A stretch of DNA of 64,000 bases, taken from positions 45,622 through 109,621 of the forward strand of contig NZ_PPQC01000025.1 of NCBI RefSeq assembly GCF_002902365.1, written 5' to 3'. Origin of the DNA: Staphylococcus cohnii subsp. cohnii (GTDB lineage Bacteria > Bacillota > Bacilli > Staphylococcales > Staphylococcaceae). Positions within the stretch are counted from its first letter, which is position 1, and the number at the start of each line of letters is the position of its first letter. Shown here piece after piece: positions 29,807-40,205 of the stretch. A program made the translations under genes and the position numbers. The notes under the pieces were generated by a model. The model made no database searches. It had not been told where the DNA came from and saw only the letters and a program-made list of their open reading frames with translations.

Positions 29807-30565
29807 TTAATTTGAATTATCTAATCTTTGTAATTGATTAATAAGTTTTTGGCTTTTGAAATACATGCCAGCATATTCACTATACAACATTATCATCAAT
29901 TGCGACATCTCATCAACGATATCTTGATGAATACTTAAAGCGCTCATTTTACTTATCGGTAAGTTTTGTAACACATCTAATAAATAAAGTGTTCTATTGG
30001 ACAGTAGTAACGCATTGGGATCTTGTTGATATGCATGGGTTGAAATTGCACCATCAAATTTAAAACTATAGCCAATGAGCTTAGATTGGTCGTCATCACC
30101 AGTGACAACGCAATGATTAAATATTGCGCTGAAACCAAACTTAGCCATTGATTTAATCAATACGATGACTGACATCAGTTGGGCGGATACGCCACTTTTA
30201 ATTTTAGCTAATACAAAGTGTAATAATTCGTAACTAAATTGTGACAGTTCATCATTATCAATGGATCGATCTATCGCTTCAGTACATAAGCTAGCGTAAC
30301 TACTCTCATAAATATCTAATCGCAAATGGTAATTTTGATCGATGACATCTATTGAACTTAAAGTTCCCATGCCTTTCCATTTGGAATAAATAAACAAGCC
30401 ATACACAAATAGTTGCGTATTAGCTTGCAAGCCACTCTTACTCTTTTTGGCGCGGCGAACCATAAGCGGAATTTTTGCACCGTATTCATTTAAAATTGTG
30501 ATGATTTTATCGGATTCGCCATAATCAACTGTTTTAATAATAATTCCTTTTTGTTTGATTAACAT
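29807..30565 (-). CDS. recO: DNA repair protein RecO
   Basis: A 252-residue RecO, with an N-terminal OB fold ([31 protein letters not shown]) and a helical C-terminal region. It helps load RecA on SSB-coated DNA with RecR. The zinc cysteines seen in some RecO proteins are not obvious here; one Cys is in HCVVTG. It is the last gene of the phoH-ybeY-dgkA-cdd-era-recO run, starting 21 bases after era, a conserved Firmicutes order. Confidence 0.94.
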   Translation of the reverse strand: MLIKQKGIIIKTVDYGESDKIITILNEYGAKIPLMVRRAKKSKSGLQANTQLFVYGLFIYSKWKGMGTLSSIDVIDQNYHLRLDIYESSYASLCTEAIDRSIDNDELSQFSYELLHFVLAKIKSGVSAQLMSVIVLIKSMAKFGFSAIFNHCVVTGDDDQSKLIGYSFKFDGAISTHAYQQDPNALLLSNRTLYLLDVLQNLPISKMSALSIHQDIVDEMSQLMIMLYSEYAGMYFKSQKLINQLQRLDNSN

Positions 30566-30586
30566 TTTAGCTCACCGACTCTCAAA

Positions 30587-31486
30587 TTAATCTTGATCTT
30601 CTAAATATCCCATTTGACGAATGAAGTTAACTTTGTTTCGCCAATCTTTTTGAACTTTTACCCATAGTTCTAAATACACTTTAGATCCTAATAATCCTTC
30701 AATGTCTTGGCGTGCCCTTTTCCCAACTTCTTTGAGTTTTTTGCCACCTTTACCTATAACTATCCCTTTTTGTGAATCACGTTCCACAAAAATAGTAGCT
30801 TCAATTCTCACTCGATCTTCATCTTCTTTAATCATTCGATCGACATTGACTCCAATCGCATGTGGAATTTCCTCATTTGTAAGATGTAATATTTTCTCGC
30901 GGATAAGTTCACTCACTACAAACTGTTCTGGATGATCAGAAATTTGGTCATCCGGATAATATTTAGGTCCTTCTGGTAAATAAGATTTAATAACATTGAT
31001 AAAGTGCTCAACATTTAATCCTTCTAATGCAGATATAGGAACAATTTCAGTGAAATTCATATATTTTTTATATTTTTCTATTCTTGGCATAAGTTTATCT
31101 GGATGTACTAAGTCAATTTTATTTAAAACTAAAAATACTGGAGTTTTAACTGATTTCAACATTTCCATAATGTATTCATCACCGCGACCAATATCTTCAT
31201 TAACATTGACCATAAACATAATGGCATCAATTTCTGATAACGTGTTAGTCGCAACGCGCATCATATAATCGCCTAATTTATGTTTAGGTTTGTGTATACC
31301 TGGCGTATCTAAAAATATAATTTGTGCATCTTCTTGAGTCATTACACCTTGAATTTTATTTCTTGTCGTTTGTGCTTTATCAGACATAATAGCAATTTTA
31401 TGTCCGATGACGCGATTAACAAAGGTAGATTTACCTACGTTAGGTCTACCAATAATTGTTACAAATCCTGATTTATGTGCTGTCAT
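30587..31486 (-). CDS. era: GTPase Era
   Basis: A 299-residue GTPase needed for 30S ribosome maturation. G1 is [10 protein letters not shown]2 lies at [10 protein letters not shown]3 DTPGIH, G4 NKID. The C-terminal KH domain has [13 protein letters not shown], which binds the 3' end of 16S rRNA. Its start overlaps the end of cdd by one base. In staphylococci Era also binds ppGpp (established knowledge). Confidence 0.97.
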   Translation of the reverse strand: MTAHKSGFVTIIGRPNVGKSTFVNRVIGHKIAIMSDKAQTTRNKIQGVMTQEDAQIIFLDTPGIHKPKHKLGDYMMRVATNTLSEIDAIMFMVNVNEDIGRGDEYIMEMLKSVKTPVFLVLNKIDLVHPDKLMPRIEKYKKYMNFTEIVPISALEGLNVEHFINVIKSYLPEGPKYYPDDQISDHPEQFVVSELIREKILHLTNEEIPHAIGVNVDRMIKEDEDRVRIEATIFVERDSQKGIVIGKGGKKLKEVGKRARQDIEGLLGSKVYLELWVKVQKDWRNKVNFIRQMGYLEDQD

Positions 31487-31890
31487 TAGTTTAAATCCTT
31501 TCCAGAAAATCCTAGAGGTAATAAATCACTAACTGTAGATTGAATCATGTCACCCTTATGATTGGTCATATATACAGGCATTTCATCATCACAAAGTTCT
31601 TTTAACACTTGTCTACAAGAACCACAAGGCGAAGAAGGTGATTCTGCATCAACGGTTACAGTAATTGATTCGAAATCGCCAGGTCGATATCCATCAGCAA
31701 TAGCTGCAACAAGGCTTGATCTTTCTGCACAAATACCTAATGGGTAAGCTGCATTTTCTACATTTGCACCGTGATATGTTTTACCATCTTTTGTAATTAA
31801 ATATGCACCTACTTTAAATTTACTGTATGGTGCATAAGCATTACTTTGTGCTTTTCTTACTTCCTTAAAATAATCAGGTTGGTATGCCAT
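31486..31890 (-). CDS. cdd: cytidine deaminase
   Basis: A 134-residue homotetrameric-type cytidine deaminase for pyrimidine salvage. The zinc and catalytic motif is [19 protein letters not shown] (Cys and Glu) with the second zinc motif PCGSCRQVL. It overlaps era by one base and follows dgkA after 89 bases. Confidence 0.96.
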   Translation of the reverse strand: MAYQPDYFKEVRKAQSNAYAPYSKFKVGAYLITKDGKTYHGANVENAAYPLGICAERSSLVAAIADGYRPGDFESITVTVDAESPSSPCGSCRQVLKELCDDEMPVYMTNHKGDMIQSTVSDLLPLGFSGKDLN

Positions 31891-31979
31891 AATTTAACAC
31901 TCCTATTCAATTTTATTTTTGTATTGTTATTTCAAACTAACTACTGCATAGTATATAGATAGATTAAAAATCGTATTGT

Positions 31980-32318
31980 TTATTTTATAAAATATGGTAA
32001 AAAAACGATAAGTCCAATTGCCAACGCAATTACTGAAGCAAGCATAACACTAGCAGCTGCTGTATCTTTAGCTTTCTTTGCATAGTCATGATATTCATCT
32101 GTAATCAAATCCACTACATATTCAAGGGCTGTATTTATGGCTTCAAATGTTAACACGAATCCTATAGCAATGAGGATTAAAATCCATTCAACTGTATTTA
32201 TTTTTAAATAAATACTAAGGAAAATAGTAATAACTGCAAAAATAATATGGATTAAAAACTTTTTGTCTTTACTAAAGAGGACCAGTAAACCTTGAAAAGC
32301 ATATTTAAAACGTTTCAT
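31980..32318 (-). CDS. dgkA: undecaprenol/diacylglycerol kinase family membrane protein
   Basis: A 112-residue protein with three membrane segments (about residues 22-42, 46-66 and 88-110). The DgkA signature EAINTALEYVVDLITDEYHDYAKKAKDTAAASVM is intact, including the catalytic Glu and Asp. Gram-positive members phosphorylate undecaprenol for cell-wall lipid recycling. It starts eight bases after ybeY. Confidence 0.94.
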   Translation of the reverse strand: MKRFKYAFQGLLVLFSKDKKFLIHIIFAVITIFLSIYLKINTVEWILILIAIGFVLTFEAINTALEYVVDLITDEYHDYAKKAKDTAAASVMLASVIALAIGLIVFLPYFIK

Positions 32319-32326
32319 AACTACCT

Positions 32327-32788
32327 CTAATCTCTTGGCAAGCCATAGGCATTTAAAATTTCATCTTGACGACCAAACATTTCTTTTTCATCCACTTCAT
32401 CCATGTGATCATAACCTAATAAATGTAAAAAACCATGAAGGGCGAGGAAGCCAAGTTCTCTTTCAAACGAATGTCCATATTCATCTGCCTGTGATTGAGC
32501 AACTTCAGTGCATATGATAATATCTCCGAGTACTCTAGGTATGTCTAAACCACTAATTTCGGGTTCATCTTCTTCTAAAGCAAAAGATATTACATCTGTT
32601 ACCTTGTCTTTATCTCGATACATTTTATTTATTTGTTGAATTTCTGCTTTGTCTACAAATGTCACAGATAATTCAGCATCGTTTTCTATTCCTTCTTTTT
32701 CTTTTGCAAAAGTAAGAAGATCGTCTATTTGCTTAAACCAATTGTTATCAACTAATTCAGTATGATCATTAAAATCTATTGTAAACAT
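32327..32788 (-). CDS. ybeY: endoribonuclease YbeY (16S rRNA maturation factor)
   Basis: A 153-residue metalloprotein. The zinc motif is [11 protein letters not shown] near residues 120-130, with the [10 protein letters not shown] strand near residue 65. It takes part in 16S rRNA 3'-end processing and ribosome quality control, in line with its era neighbour. It directly follows phoH with no gap. Confidence 0.95.
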   Translation of the reverse strand: MFTIDFNDHTELVDNNWFKQIDDLLTFAKEKEGIENDAELSVTFVDKAEIQQINKMYRDKDKVTDVISFALEEDEPEISGLDIPRVLGDIIICTEVAQSQADEYGHSFERELGFLALHGFLHLLGYDHMDEVDEKEMFGRQDEILNAYGLPRD

Positions 32789-33736
32789 TTACTCTTCTCC
32801 CTCATAACGATCAATTATTTTACTTACAAGCGGATGACGCACAACATCGTTTTGGTCTAAATGATGGATACTTAGACCTTTAACATTGTGTAACTTTGCT
32901 ATTGCTTCTTTAAGGCCACTTTTAACACCTTTAGGTAAGTCAATTTGTGTCTTATCACCAGTTACAACCATTTTCGAACCAAAACCTAACCTTGTTAAGA
33001 ACATTTTCATCTGAGCATGGGTAGTGTTTTGCGCTTCATCTAAAATAACAAATGCATCATCAAGCGTTCTCCCTCTCATATATGCTAATGGGGCTATTTC
33101 TATAACGCCACGCTCGATAAATCTAGCCGTTTGTTCTCTTCCTAAAACAGTATTTAAACCATCATATAATGGGCGCAAATAAGGATCTACTTTTTCCTTC
33201 AAATCACCAGGTAAAAATCCTAATGATTCACCAGCTTCTACTGCAGGTCTTGTCAACACGATACGTTTGACATTACCTTTTCGCAGTTGCTTAGCGGCAT
33301 AAACAACGGCTAAAAATGTTTTCCCTGTACCTGCTGGTCCAACGCCAAATACCAAGTCATTATGATACATAGCATTGACATAAAGTCTTTGTCCCATAGT
33401 TTTAGCCCGTATTGTTTTACCAAACGCGTCTTTAGTAATTTCGTCATCATATAAATCTAATAAGTAATGAATCGTACCATTTTTTGCCATTTTAACAGCG
33501 GCTTCTACATCCTTGAGTGATATAGTTACGCCTTGTTGTATTACTTTTAATAAATTAATCAGTACTGATTCAGCTTGTTCTACATGCTCAACTATTTCAC
33601 CTTTTACGGCTATTTCTTGTCCTCGAGCATGTATTATGACATCAAATCCTTCTTCAATTGATTTAAGATTTTCATCATTATTACCAATGAGTGCTTGTGC
33701 TTCATTGATGTCATCTATTTGAATAATTCCAGGCAT
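32789..33736 (-). CDS. phoH: PhoH family ATPase
   Basis: A 315-residue PhoH/PhoL protein. An N-terminal KH-like part precedes the P-loop domain with Walker A GPAGTGKT (near residue 130) and Walker B FVILDEAQNTT. The family is linked to RNA metabolism and often sits next to ybeY. First gene of the phoH-ybeY-dgkA-cdd-era-recO series; the promoter should be in the gap upstream. Confidence 0.94.
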   Translation of the reverse strand: MPGIIQIDDINEAQALIGNNDENLKSIEEGFDVIIHARGQEIAVKGEIVEHVEQAESVLINLLKVIQQGVTISLKDVEAAVKMAKNGTIHYLLDLYDDEITKDAFGKTIRAKTMGQRLYVNAMYHNDLVFGVGPAGTGKTFLAVVYAAKQLRKGNVKRIVLTRPAVEAGESLGFLPGDLKEKVDPYLRPLYDGLNTVLGREQTARFIERGVIEIAPLAYMRGRTLDDAFVILDEAQNTTHAQMKMFLTRLGFGSKMVVTGDKTQIDLPKGVKSGLKEAIAKLHNVKGLSIHHLDQNDVVRHPLVSKIIDRYEGEE

Positions 33737-34018
33737 ATAGTTGCTCCTTTACAAATATATTCGTTTCTATTATTTTATCCTATTAGATTTTAAGTTACAA
33801 AAATAATCATGATGCATGATATGAAATAAGCATTATTATAAAATTAATAATTTGAATAAATCATACTGCAACTTCAATGTTATTATATCATGAAATATTC
33901 TCATATTATTTCAAAGTGAATTAAAAATTAACATAAATTGTTATTTTTATGTAAACCAGAGCATAAAGAAAGTATAGTATAAAAATTAACGATCATTATA
34001 TATTTTGAAATTAAAAAT
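33737..34018. other. gene-free gap upstream of phoH
   Basis: AT-rich sequence between phoH and the terminator of the flotillin cluster. It must contain the phoH promoter on minus; several TATAAT-like words occur, none with a clear -35 partner. No open frame or repeat was recognised. Confidence 0.4.
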
Positions 34019-34062
34019 AACTCAACTTATAAAGTCAAAATTCTAACTTTATAAGTTGAGTT
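34019..34062 (-). terminator. terminator of the flotillin cluster
   Basis: A perfect 17-bp hairpin: AACTCAACTTATAAAGT (34019-34035) with ACTTTATAAGTTGAGTT (34046-34062), loop of ten, followed on minus by TATTTTTAATTTC. Confidence 0.85.
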
Positions 34063-34071
34063 TAAATAAAT

Positions 34072-34728
34072 TTATAATTTTTTTGGTCTTTCTAAAACTT
34101 CAGACCAAATAATACCATTAACAACTTCATCATCAGCGAATCTATATTGAGCATTTGTGCCAGAGCTTTGAACAGAATGTGCATTCATTAACTGTTTTAA
34201 ACGATAACGCTTAGTTCTCTCTGATAAATATTTATCAGAAATGATATCTCGTGCTTTTTTCTCGGTTCTTTGTATTTTTTTCTCAGTTTCACGATCGATT
34301 TCATTACGTACGTCTTCCATTTTGCCCATTAGATCAGCTTCAAGCTCTTTTTGAAGTGTATCATCTTGTTGTTTTTGCTCACGTTTTACTTTTTCAGCTT
34401 CGGTTTCATTATGTTTAGGAACCGTTGATGTTTCTTGTTGAGGCATTTCACCTTCCATCTTTTCAGCTCGTGTTTCAACAGGTTTATTCTGCTTTGGTGT
34501 ATGTTCTTCCTGAGTAAAAGGACCATCATTAAATTGTTTTTCCAACTCAGAAAATGTTTTTCCTACTTCTTCAAGGAAACCGCGTTTTTTTGGTGGCGCT
34601 TCAGACTGACTTGGCTGTTTATTAGTTGGCGGTTGTTGTTTTTTTCGCTTTTTATGACTATCATCGTTAATAGCACCAATTATCGTAAAAATGACAGATA
34701 CTACAAAGATAATAATACCTATATTCAT
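34072..34728 (-). CDS. conserved membrane-anchored protein of the floA cluster, unknown function
   Basis: A 218-residue protein with one N-terminal membrane segment (about residues 3-18), a long Lys/Glu/Gln-rich, probably disordered and coiled-coil region (25-165), and a small conserved C terminus (FADDEVVNGIIWSEVLERPKKL). It starts 17 bases after floA, so it is likely co-transcribed with nfeD and floA. I recall an equivalent gene here in S. aureus without an assigned function. Its link to membrane microdomains is inferred from context only. Confidence 0.8.
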   Translation of the reverse strand: MNIGIIIFVVSVIFTIIGAINDDSHKKRKKQQPPTNKQPSQSEAPPKKRGFLEEVGKTFSELEKQFNDGPFTQEEHTPKQNKPVETRAEKMEGEMPQQETSTVPKHNETEAEKVKREQKQQDDTLQKELEADLMGKMEDVRNEIDRETEKKIQRTEKKARDIISDKYLSERTKRYRLKQLMNAHSVQSSGTNAQYRFADDEVVNGIIWSEVLERPKKL

Positions 34729-34745
34729 TTAATCACCCCTATTTA

Positions 34746-35732
34746 TTATTCCGGTGATTCATCATCTTCTTTTTTTGTACGTTGGTTAATAGAATTTCTC
34801 ATACCAGTATCTGCTTCAACATTTTTTAGATTATAATAATCTTTCACTCCAAGATTTCCTGAACGTAATGCTTCAGCCATAGCTAGTGGAACTTCTGCTT
34901 CCGCTTCAACAACTTTAGAACGCATTTCTTGTACTTTTGCTTTCATTTCTTGTTCTTGTGCTACTGCCATTGCACGGCGTTCTTCGGCTTTTGCTTGTGC
35001 GATATTTTTATCAGCAAGCGCTTGTTCAGTTTGTAAATCTGCACCAATGTTCTTGCTAATGTCTACATCTGCAATATCGATTGATAAAATTTCAAAAGCT
35101 GTACCTGAATCTAAACCTTTACTTAAAACTGTTTTAGAAATATTATCAGGATTTTCAAGCACTTGTGTATGATGTTCACTAGAACCAATTGTAGAAACAA
35201 TACCTTCACCAACACGTGCAATAATCGTTTCTTCTCCAGCACCACCGACTAATCTTGCAATATTCGCGCGTACTGTGATTCTTGCTTTTGCTTTAACTTC
35301 GATACCATTCATTGCAACACCAGCGATAAATGGTGTCTCAATTACTTTTGGATTTACAGACATTTGAACTGCTTCTAACACGTCACGACCTGCTAAGTCT
35401 ATAGCTGCGCCACGTTCAAAAGGTAAATTAATATCAGCTCTTTGTGCAGCGATATTTGCATCAACAACACGGTCAACATTACCACCTGCTAAATAATGTG
35501 ATTCAAGTTGGTTCGTTGTTAAGTTTAATCCTGCTTTATGAGCTTTAATTAAAGGTGATATTACTTTACGTGGAGAAACTCTACGTAATCTCATACCTAC
35601 TAGGGTACCAATGCCTACTTTTACACCCGCTGCGATTGCTGAAATCCACAATCCAACAGGTACAAATGAAAATAATAACAATAATGCAATTACGACTATA
35701 ACTGCTATAATTAAAATTCCAATCATACTCAT
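34746..35732 (-). CDS. floA: flotillin-like scaffold protein FloA
   Basis: A 328-residue flotillin. A hydrophobic N-terminal hairpin (about residues 1-45) inserts in the membrane, followed by a SPFH/PHB-like domain (roughly 50-230) and a coiled-coil rich in Ala/Glu repeats ([26 protein letters not shown]). It organises functional membrane microdomains; in S. aureus it supports oligomerisation of PBP2a and type VII secretion factors (established knowledge). It follows nfeD after six bases. Confidence 0.95.
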   Translation of the reverse strand: MSMIGILIIAVIVVIALLLLFSFVPVGLWISAIAAGVKVGIGTLVGMRLRRVSPRKVISPLIKAHKAGLNLTTNQLESHYLAGGNVDRVVDANIAAQRADINLPFERGAAIDLAGRDVLEAVQMSVNPKVIETPFIAGVAMNGIEVKAKARITVRANIARLVGGAGEETIIARVGEGIVSTIGSSEHHTQVLENPDNISKTVLSKGLDSGTAFEILSIDIADVDISKNIGADLQTEQALADKNIAQAKAEERRAMAVAQEQEMKAKVQEMRSKVVEAEAEVPLAMAEALRSGNLGVKDYYNLKNVEADTGMRNSINQRTKKEDDESPE

Positions 35733-35738
35733 TCTCCT

Positions 35739-36452
35739 TTATGTTTCTATTTCTCTCACAACAACTCGAGTACCTTCAACTTCCAGAATAGTAACTTGTT
35801 TATTCCGTAATATAAACGAACCATCTGAAACTGCATCGATACGTTCATTGTTATAAATAATAATTCCTGCTGGTCTCAAATCTGTAGATGTAGTTGCAAC
35901 TTCTCCAACTAAATGAGAGCGATCTTTATGTGATGTATAACCTGCTTCTGCATTTGTAGAATCCTTCAATACAACTTTATCTAAAAACGGTATTTTACGT
36001 TTGAAAAATTTCACAAGTATCACCCACTCTATGATTGATAATATTAAGGCTACGACAACATTAGCAATCATGTACACTAGATTATCACCTAAAGTAACAA
36101 TACTAAAAACGATTAATGCCATACCTATAATGCCAATAATTGCACCCACTACAAACAATTCAATGATAACGAATATCACACCAATAGCGAATAAAACAAC
36201 AGAATAAAAGTTGACATCCCCTTTTACAAAAAATCCTAAAAAGAAAATGAATAATGCTAATGTTGATATAATTCCGACAATATTAATTTTATTTGAATAT
36301 AACTGGTACAAAAAACCTAAGAAGATAATACAAGTTAATATCAAAGCACCTATTGGACTAACAATAAAGTTAGAGACATTGTCTATCCAGTTTCCGTTTT
36401 CAACAAGTTTGGTTGAAAAGATAGTATGTATACTGCTCATCGAAGGAATCAC
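35739..36452 (-). CDS. NfeD-like membrane protein (YqeZ type, without protease domain)
   Basis: A 237-residue protein with four or five membrane segments at residues 30-165 and a C-terminal OB-fold (about 185-237, GEVATTSTDLRPAGIIIYNNERIDAVSDG), the NfeD layout. B. subtilis YqeZ has an extra N-terminal Clp-like serine protease domain that is absent here. NfeD proteins are genetic partners of flotillins, matching the floA neighbour. First gene of nfeD-floA-hypothetical. Confidence 0.9.
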   Translation of the reverse strand: MIPSMSSIHTIFSTKLVENGNWIDNVSNFIVSPIGALILTCIIFLGFLYQLYSNKINIVGIISTLALFIFFLGFFVKGDVNFYSVVLFAIGVIFVIIELFVVGAIIGIIGMALIVFSIVTLGDNLVYMIANVVVALILSIIEWVILVKFFKRKIPFLDKVVLKDSTNAEAGYTSHKDRSHLVGEVATTSTDLRPAGIIIYNNERIDAVSDGSFILRNKQVTILEVEGTRVVVREIET

Positions 36453-36724
36453 TTTATCACCTCACTCTCAATTTAATTATACATGAAATAAATATATGAT
36501 TATACCGTTTACACAATAAAAATCATAATATTATTCATTTGTTATTAAATGATATTCCCAGAAAAACAATCAATTTCAACCTGCTGCACGAGTTGTACAA
36601 TATTAACACTTGATTAACGTGATTATGGTGGTTTTTAAACTAAGTACTAAATTTTCTAATGCTTATGAAAATCATAAATAGGAATATATAAAATAGGTCA
36701 TTTATTTAAGTTAATATATAAAAA
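36453..36724. other. gene-free gap between rpsU terminator and nfeD
   Basis: Contains the control region of nfeD-floA on minus. No reliable promoter could be assigned. No open frame or recognised repeat is seen. Confidence 0.4.
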
Positions 36725-36756
36725 TAGCCTTAGCTGTATAAACAACTAAGGCTATT
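36725..36756 (-). terminator. rpsU terminator
   Basis: ATAGCCTTAG (36725-36734) pairs with CTAAGGCTAT (36747-36756), followed on minus by TTTTATATATT. Confidence 0.88.
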
Positions 36757-36804
36757 ATGGTTTATAATTAATGTTGGTGTTGAGGGAGTCAACGAAACAA
36801 TTAA

Positions 36805-36981
36805 TTATTTGAATTTACGTTTACGTGCAGCTTCTGATTTCTTTTTACGTTTAACGCTAGGTTTTTCGTAAAATTCACGTTTACGTACTTCTTGAATTGT
36901 ACCGCTTTTAGAAACTGTACGTTTGAAACGACGTAACGCATCTTCAAGTGATTCGTTCTTTTTGACTACTGTTTTAGACAT
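36805..36981 (-). CDS. rpsU: 30S ribosomal protein S21
   Basis: A 58-residue very basic protein, [25 protein letters not shown] ... RKRKFK, typical S21. I choose the ATG at 36979-36981, which follows GGAGGG; the in-frame ATG upstream (37006-37008) lies before the ribosome binding site. It has its own promoter and terminator, so it is a single-gene unit downstream of mtaB. Confidence 0.97.
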   Translation of the reverse strand: MSKTVVKKNESLEDALRRFKRTVSKSGTIQEVRKREFYEKPSVKRKKKSEAARKRKFK

Positions 36982-37051
36982 GTGTATTTCCCTCCCTCCA
37001 AATATCAACGAAACTTTATAATCATTACACGGTAATTACCATGTATTAATT

Positions 37052-37080
37052 AGTATAATATATCTGATTAATGTGGTCAA
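37052..37080 (-). promoter_or_regulatory. SigA-type promoter of rpsU
   Basis: On minus TTGACC (37080-37075), 17-base spacer, TATACT (37057-37052). The spacing is ideal and the site lies about 70 bases upstream of rpsU. Confidence 0.75.
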
Positions 37081-37155
37081 TTAGTAAAATTTTAATTTCA
37101 TGATTCATTTTACACCATGCGAATGTGTTTCCATTGAATCATTGTCTATTAAATC

Positions 37156-38502
37156 TTATACAGTAACAGAATGTTCTGTTGTATTGGTAGCATGATGTAC
37201 TACTCTTAGTAATTCGCCTTGATTGATTGGGTAATCAGGTTGAGTGATTTTTACCTTTACGAGTTCACCGATTAGAGATTCATCACCAGCGAATTGAACT
37301 TTCATATAATTATCAGCAAAACCTATTAATGTCCTTGGCTCACTGCCAACTTCTTCTGGAATAACTTCAAGTACTTCTTGATCGAATTTTGATGCATACG
37401 TCTTAGCAAGCTGATCACTCAAATGAATTAAGCGATGTACACGTTCATTTTTAATATTTTCATCAACTTGGTCGTCCATTCTGGCAGCTGGTGTGCCGAT
37501 TCTTGAAGAATAAGGAAATACATGTAATTCTGAAAATTTGTGTTCAACAATAAAATCATATGTTTCTTGGAATTCTTCTTCAGTTTCACCTGGGAAACCA
37601 ACAATGACATCACTTGTAACTGCTAATCCAGGTAGTGCTTCATGTAAAACGAGTCAATCGCTCTGAAAAATGAGCCATAGTATATTTTCTTCTCATTCTC
37701 TTCAATACTGAATCAGACCCAGATTGTAATGGGATATGAAGATGACGTACAACTTTGTTTGATTGCTCAATTACACTAATAACTTCATCTGTTAATTGAC
37801 TTGCTTCAATCGATGAAATTCTAATACGCTCTAAGCCATCTACAGTTTCTAAGTCACGTAATAATTGTGCTAAATTATAATTTTTTAAGTCCTGACCATA
37901 TCCACCTGTATGAATACCAGTTAAAACAATTTCTTTATACCCTGAATTTACCAGTGTAGTTGCTTGTTCTATAACTTTTTCAGGGTCTCTAGATCGCATT
38001 AAGCCACGAGCCCAAGGAATAATACAGAAAGTACAAAAATTATTGCACCCTTCTTGTATCTTCAACGAAGCTCTTGTTCTATCTGTAAAGTATGGAACTT
38101 CTAATTCTTCATATGTACGATTTTTCATGATGTTTCCCACACCATTAATTGGTTGTCTTTCTTTTTTAAACTCATTGATATAACCGATTAACTTCGTCCG
38201 ATCTTGAGTGCCGACCACAATATCTACGCCAGGTATTTCCATAATTTCAGCAGGAGATGTCTGTGCATAACAACCAGTTACACATACCACTGCCTCTGGA
38301 TTTTGTCTTATAGCACGTCTAATGACTTGCCTGCTTTTTTATCACCTGTATTAGTGACCGTACACGTATTTATAACAAATACATCAGCATTTGTTTCAAA
38401 ATCAACACGGTCGTAATCTGCTTCTTTAAATAATTGCCAAATTGCCTCTGTTTCATAATGATTCACTTTACATCCTAATGTATGAAATGCAACTGTTGAC
38501 AT
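37156..38502 (-). pseudogene. mtaB: tRNA t6A37 methylthiotransferase MtaB, two frameshifts
   Basis: Radical-SAM enzyme that adds a methylthio group to t6A37 of tRNA. All parts are present over 1347 bases (448 codons plus stop, the expected size): N-terminal TLGCKVNHYETEA and NTCTVTNTGDKK, radical-SAM CNNFCTFC, and the TRAM-like C terminus. But the frame changes twice. After GDKK (run of six A, plus 38335-38340) one A is missing and the frame ends at a stop at 38308. Near plus 37648-37651 (CGTTTTACATG) one extra T ends the central frame at 37640. As written no full protein is made. Both indels are in homopolymers, so assembly error is a serious alternative. Confidence 0.88.
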
Positions 38503-38507
38503 AAATA

Positions 38508-39260
38508 TCACCCCAATAAATCTTTTTGAAAGCTTACAGCACTTAAAGTATATAACGGTGCAGTTTCAGCTCTTAAAATCCTAGGCCCTAGACCGACTTG
38601 GTATGCTGAACTACCAAATAACTTAATTTCTGATTCAGACAAGCCACCTTCAGGCCCAAAAATGATTAACACACGATCACCAGGTTCAAATTTTTGAACA
38701 ACTGCCTTAAAAGTACTTTTTTCCCCACACTTAGCAGATTCTTCATAAGCAATCAATACATAATCATATTCATTTATAATATCATAAATTTCCTTTAAAT
38801 TCGACTTATACTCTATTTCTGGAATAATTAGCCTATAACTTTGTTCAGCAGCTTCTTTTATAATTTTTTGCCAACGTTCTAACTTTTTAACAACTTTATT
38901 TTCATTTAGTTTTACAACAGATCTTTGCATACCAACAGCGATAAATTGTCTTGCACCTAGCTCTGTGGATTTTTGTATCATCCATTCATACTTATCCGCT
39001 TTAATTAACCCACTGCAAATTGTTATATGTTGTGGTAATTCAGAATCGATATCTATTTTTTCTATTAATGTAATTTCAATTTCCGCCATAGTCATATTTT
39101 CGATTTTACATTTATAAACGCTTTGATCTGAAAAAGTAATAATGATTTGGTCACCATTTTGATATCGCATTACCTTTGTAATATGATGTATATCATTTTG
39201 ATCCGTAATAAAAAAACGCTGATTTATATCAGCGTTTTGGTCAATAAAATATCTCTGCAT
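38508..39260 (-). CDS. rsmE: 16S rRNA (uracil(1498)-N(3))-methyltransferase
   Basis: A 250-residue SPOUT methyltransferase. The N-terminal PUA-like domain has MQRYFIDQ...HITKVMRYQNGDQI, and the trefoil-knot SAM site has IIFGPEGGLSESEI and LGPRILRAETAPLYTLS. It modifies U1498 of 16S rRNA. It starts three bases after prmA and sits in the distal heat-shock operon, a conserved Firmicutes order. Confidence 0.95.
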   Translation of the reverse strand: MQRYFIDQNADINQRFFITDQNDIHHITKVMRYQNGDQIIITFSDQSVYKCKIENMTMAEIEITLIEKIDIDSELPQHITICSGLIKADKYEWMIQKSTELGARQFIAVGMQRSVVKLNENKVVKKLERWQKIIKEAAEQSYRLIIPEIEYKSNLKEIYDIINEYDYVLIAYEESAKCGEKSTFKAVVQKFEPGDRVLIIFGPEGGLSESEIKLFGSSAYQVGLGPRILRAETAPLYTLSAVSFQKDLLG

Positions 39261-39263
39261 TGC

Positions 39264-40202
39264 TTAATCGCTCACTTTCTGTCCAACGATACATACCCAA
39301 CCGTTGTCATGATTAATAGAAATGATTTTAAACCCTACACGCTTCATCTGTACTAAAATTGTTTCGTGTTTCTCTGTTATAATACCAGAAGTTATAAAAT
39401 AACCATCTTTATTTAACGTATTATAAGCATCTTCAATCATTTCTTCAATAATATGAGCTAAAATATTTGCAATAACGACATCAAACTTTTCAGTTTCTTC
39501 TGTAAGTAAATTGCCTGGCGCAGCCTCAATAGCTTTAACACAATTATTTTTTTCAAAGTTTTCTTTCGCAACTTTAATGGCCATTTCATCTACATCAATC
39601 GCTTTTATGCGTTCTACACCTAATAAATATGATGCAATGCTGAGTATGCCTGAACCTGTGCCAACATCAATCACTGAATCATCTGACTTCACGAAAGTTT
39701 CAATAGCTTTCAAGCACATACTTGTCGTTGGATGATCACCTGTACCAAAAGCCATACCTGGATCCAACTCAATACACATTTCATTTTCGTCTTCTTTTTG
39801 ATATGTTTCCCAACTTGGAACAATTGTAAATTTAGCAGACGCTCTAAACGGATGAAAATAATTTTTCCATTCATTTTCCCAATCATGTTCTTGAATTGTT
39901 TGTTGTTGATATTCAAATATTTTTGCATCCAACGATTCAATACTTTTAATTTTTTGAATCAAATCAATTTTAAAATCCTGAGTATATTTTATTTCATTAA
40001 AATATGCTTTAACTCTTACGCCATTAACTGGGTAATCATCAGGATTTAGTTCATAAATTTCACCAAATTTGTCAGCAAAATCATTTCGAAGATCTAATGA
40101 ATCTTCAATAACGACTCCGTTTGATCCATGTTCTTCTAAAATATTAGAAATAATTGGTATGGCATCATGATTTGCAGTGATTGATATTTCAGTCCAGTTC
40201 AT
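39264..40202 (-). CDS. prmA: ribosomal protein L11 methyltransferase
   Basis: A 312-residue protein. The SAM-binding domain shows [17 protein letters not shown] (near residue 178) and the catalytic-region VIANILAHI (near 247); an N-terminal substrate-recognition domain precedes them. It trimethylates ribosomal protein L11. It starts three bases after dnaJ. Confidence 0.95.
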   Translation of the reverse strand: MNWTEISITANHDAIPIISNILEEHGSNGVVIEDSLDLRNDFADKFGEIYELNPDDYPVNGVRVKAYFNEIKYTQDFKIDLIQKIKSIESLDAKIFEYQQQTIQEHDWENEWKNYFHPFRASAKFTIVPSWETYQKEDENEMCIELDPGMAFGTGDHPTTSMCLKAIETFVKSDDSVIDVGTGSGILSIASYLLGVERIKAIDVDEMAIKVAKENFEKNNCVKAIEAAPGNLLTEETEKFDVVIANILAHIIEEMIEDAYNTLNKDGYFITSGIITEKHETILVQMKRVGFKIISINHDNGWVCIVGQKVSD

Positions 40203-40205
40203 ATT

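Noticed and set aside
37428..37613. Separate small protein inside mtaB
   Set aside because: It is an out-of-frame reading of the mtaB region; the true MtaB sequence there is in another frame.
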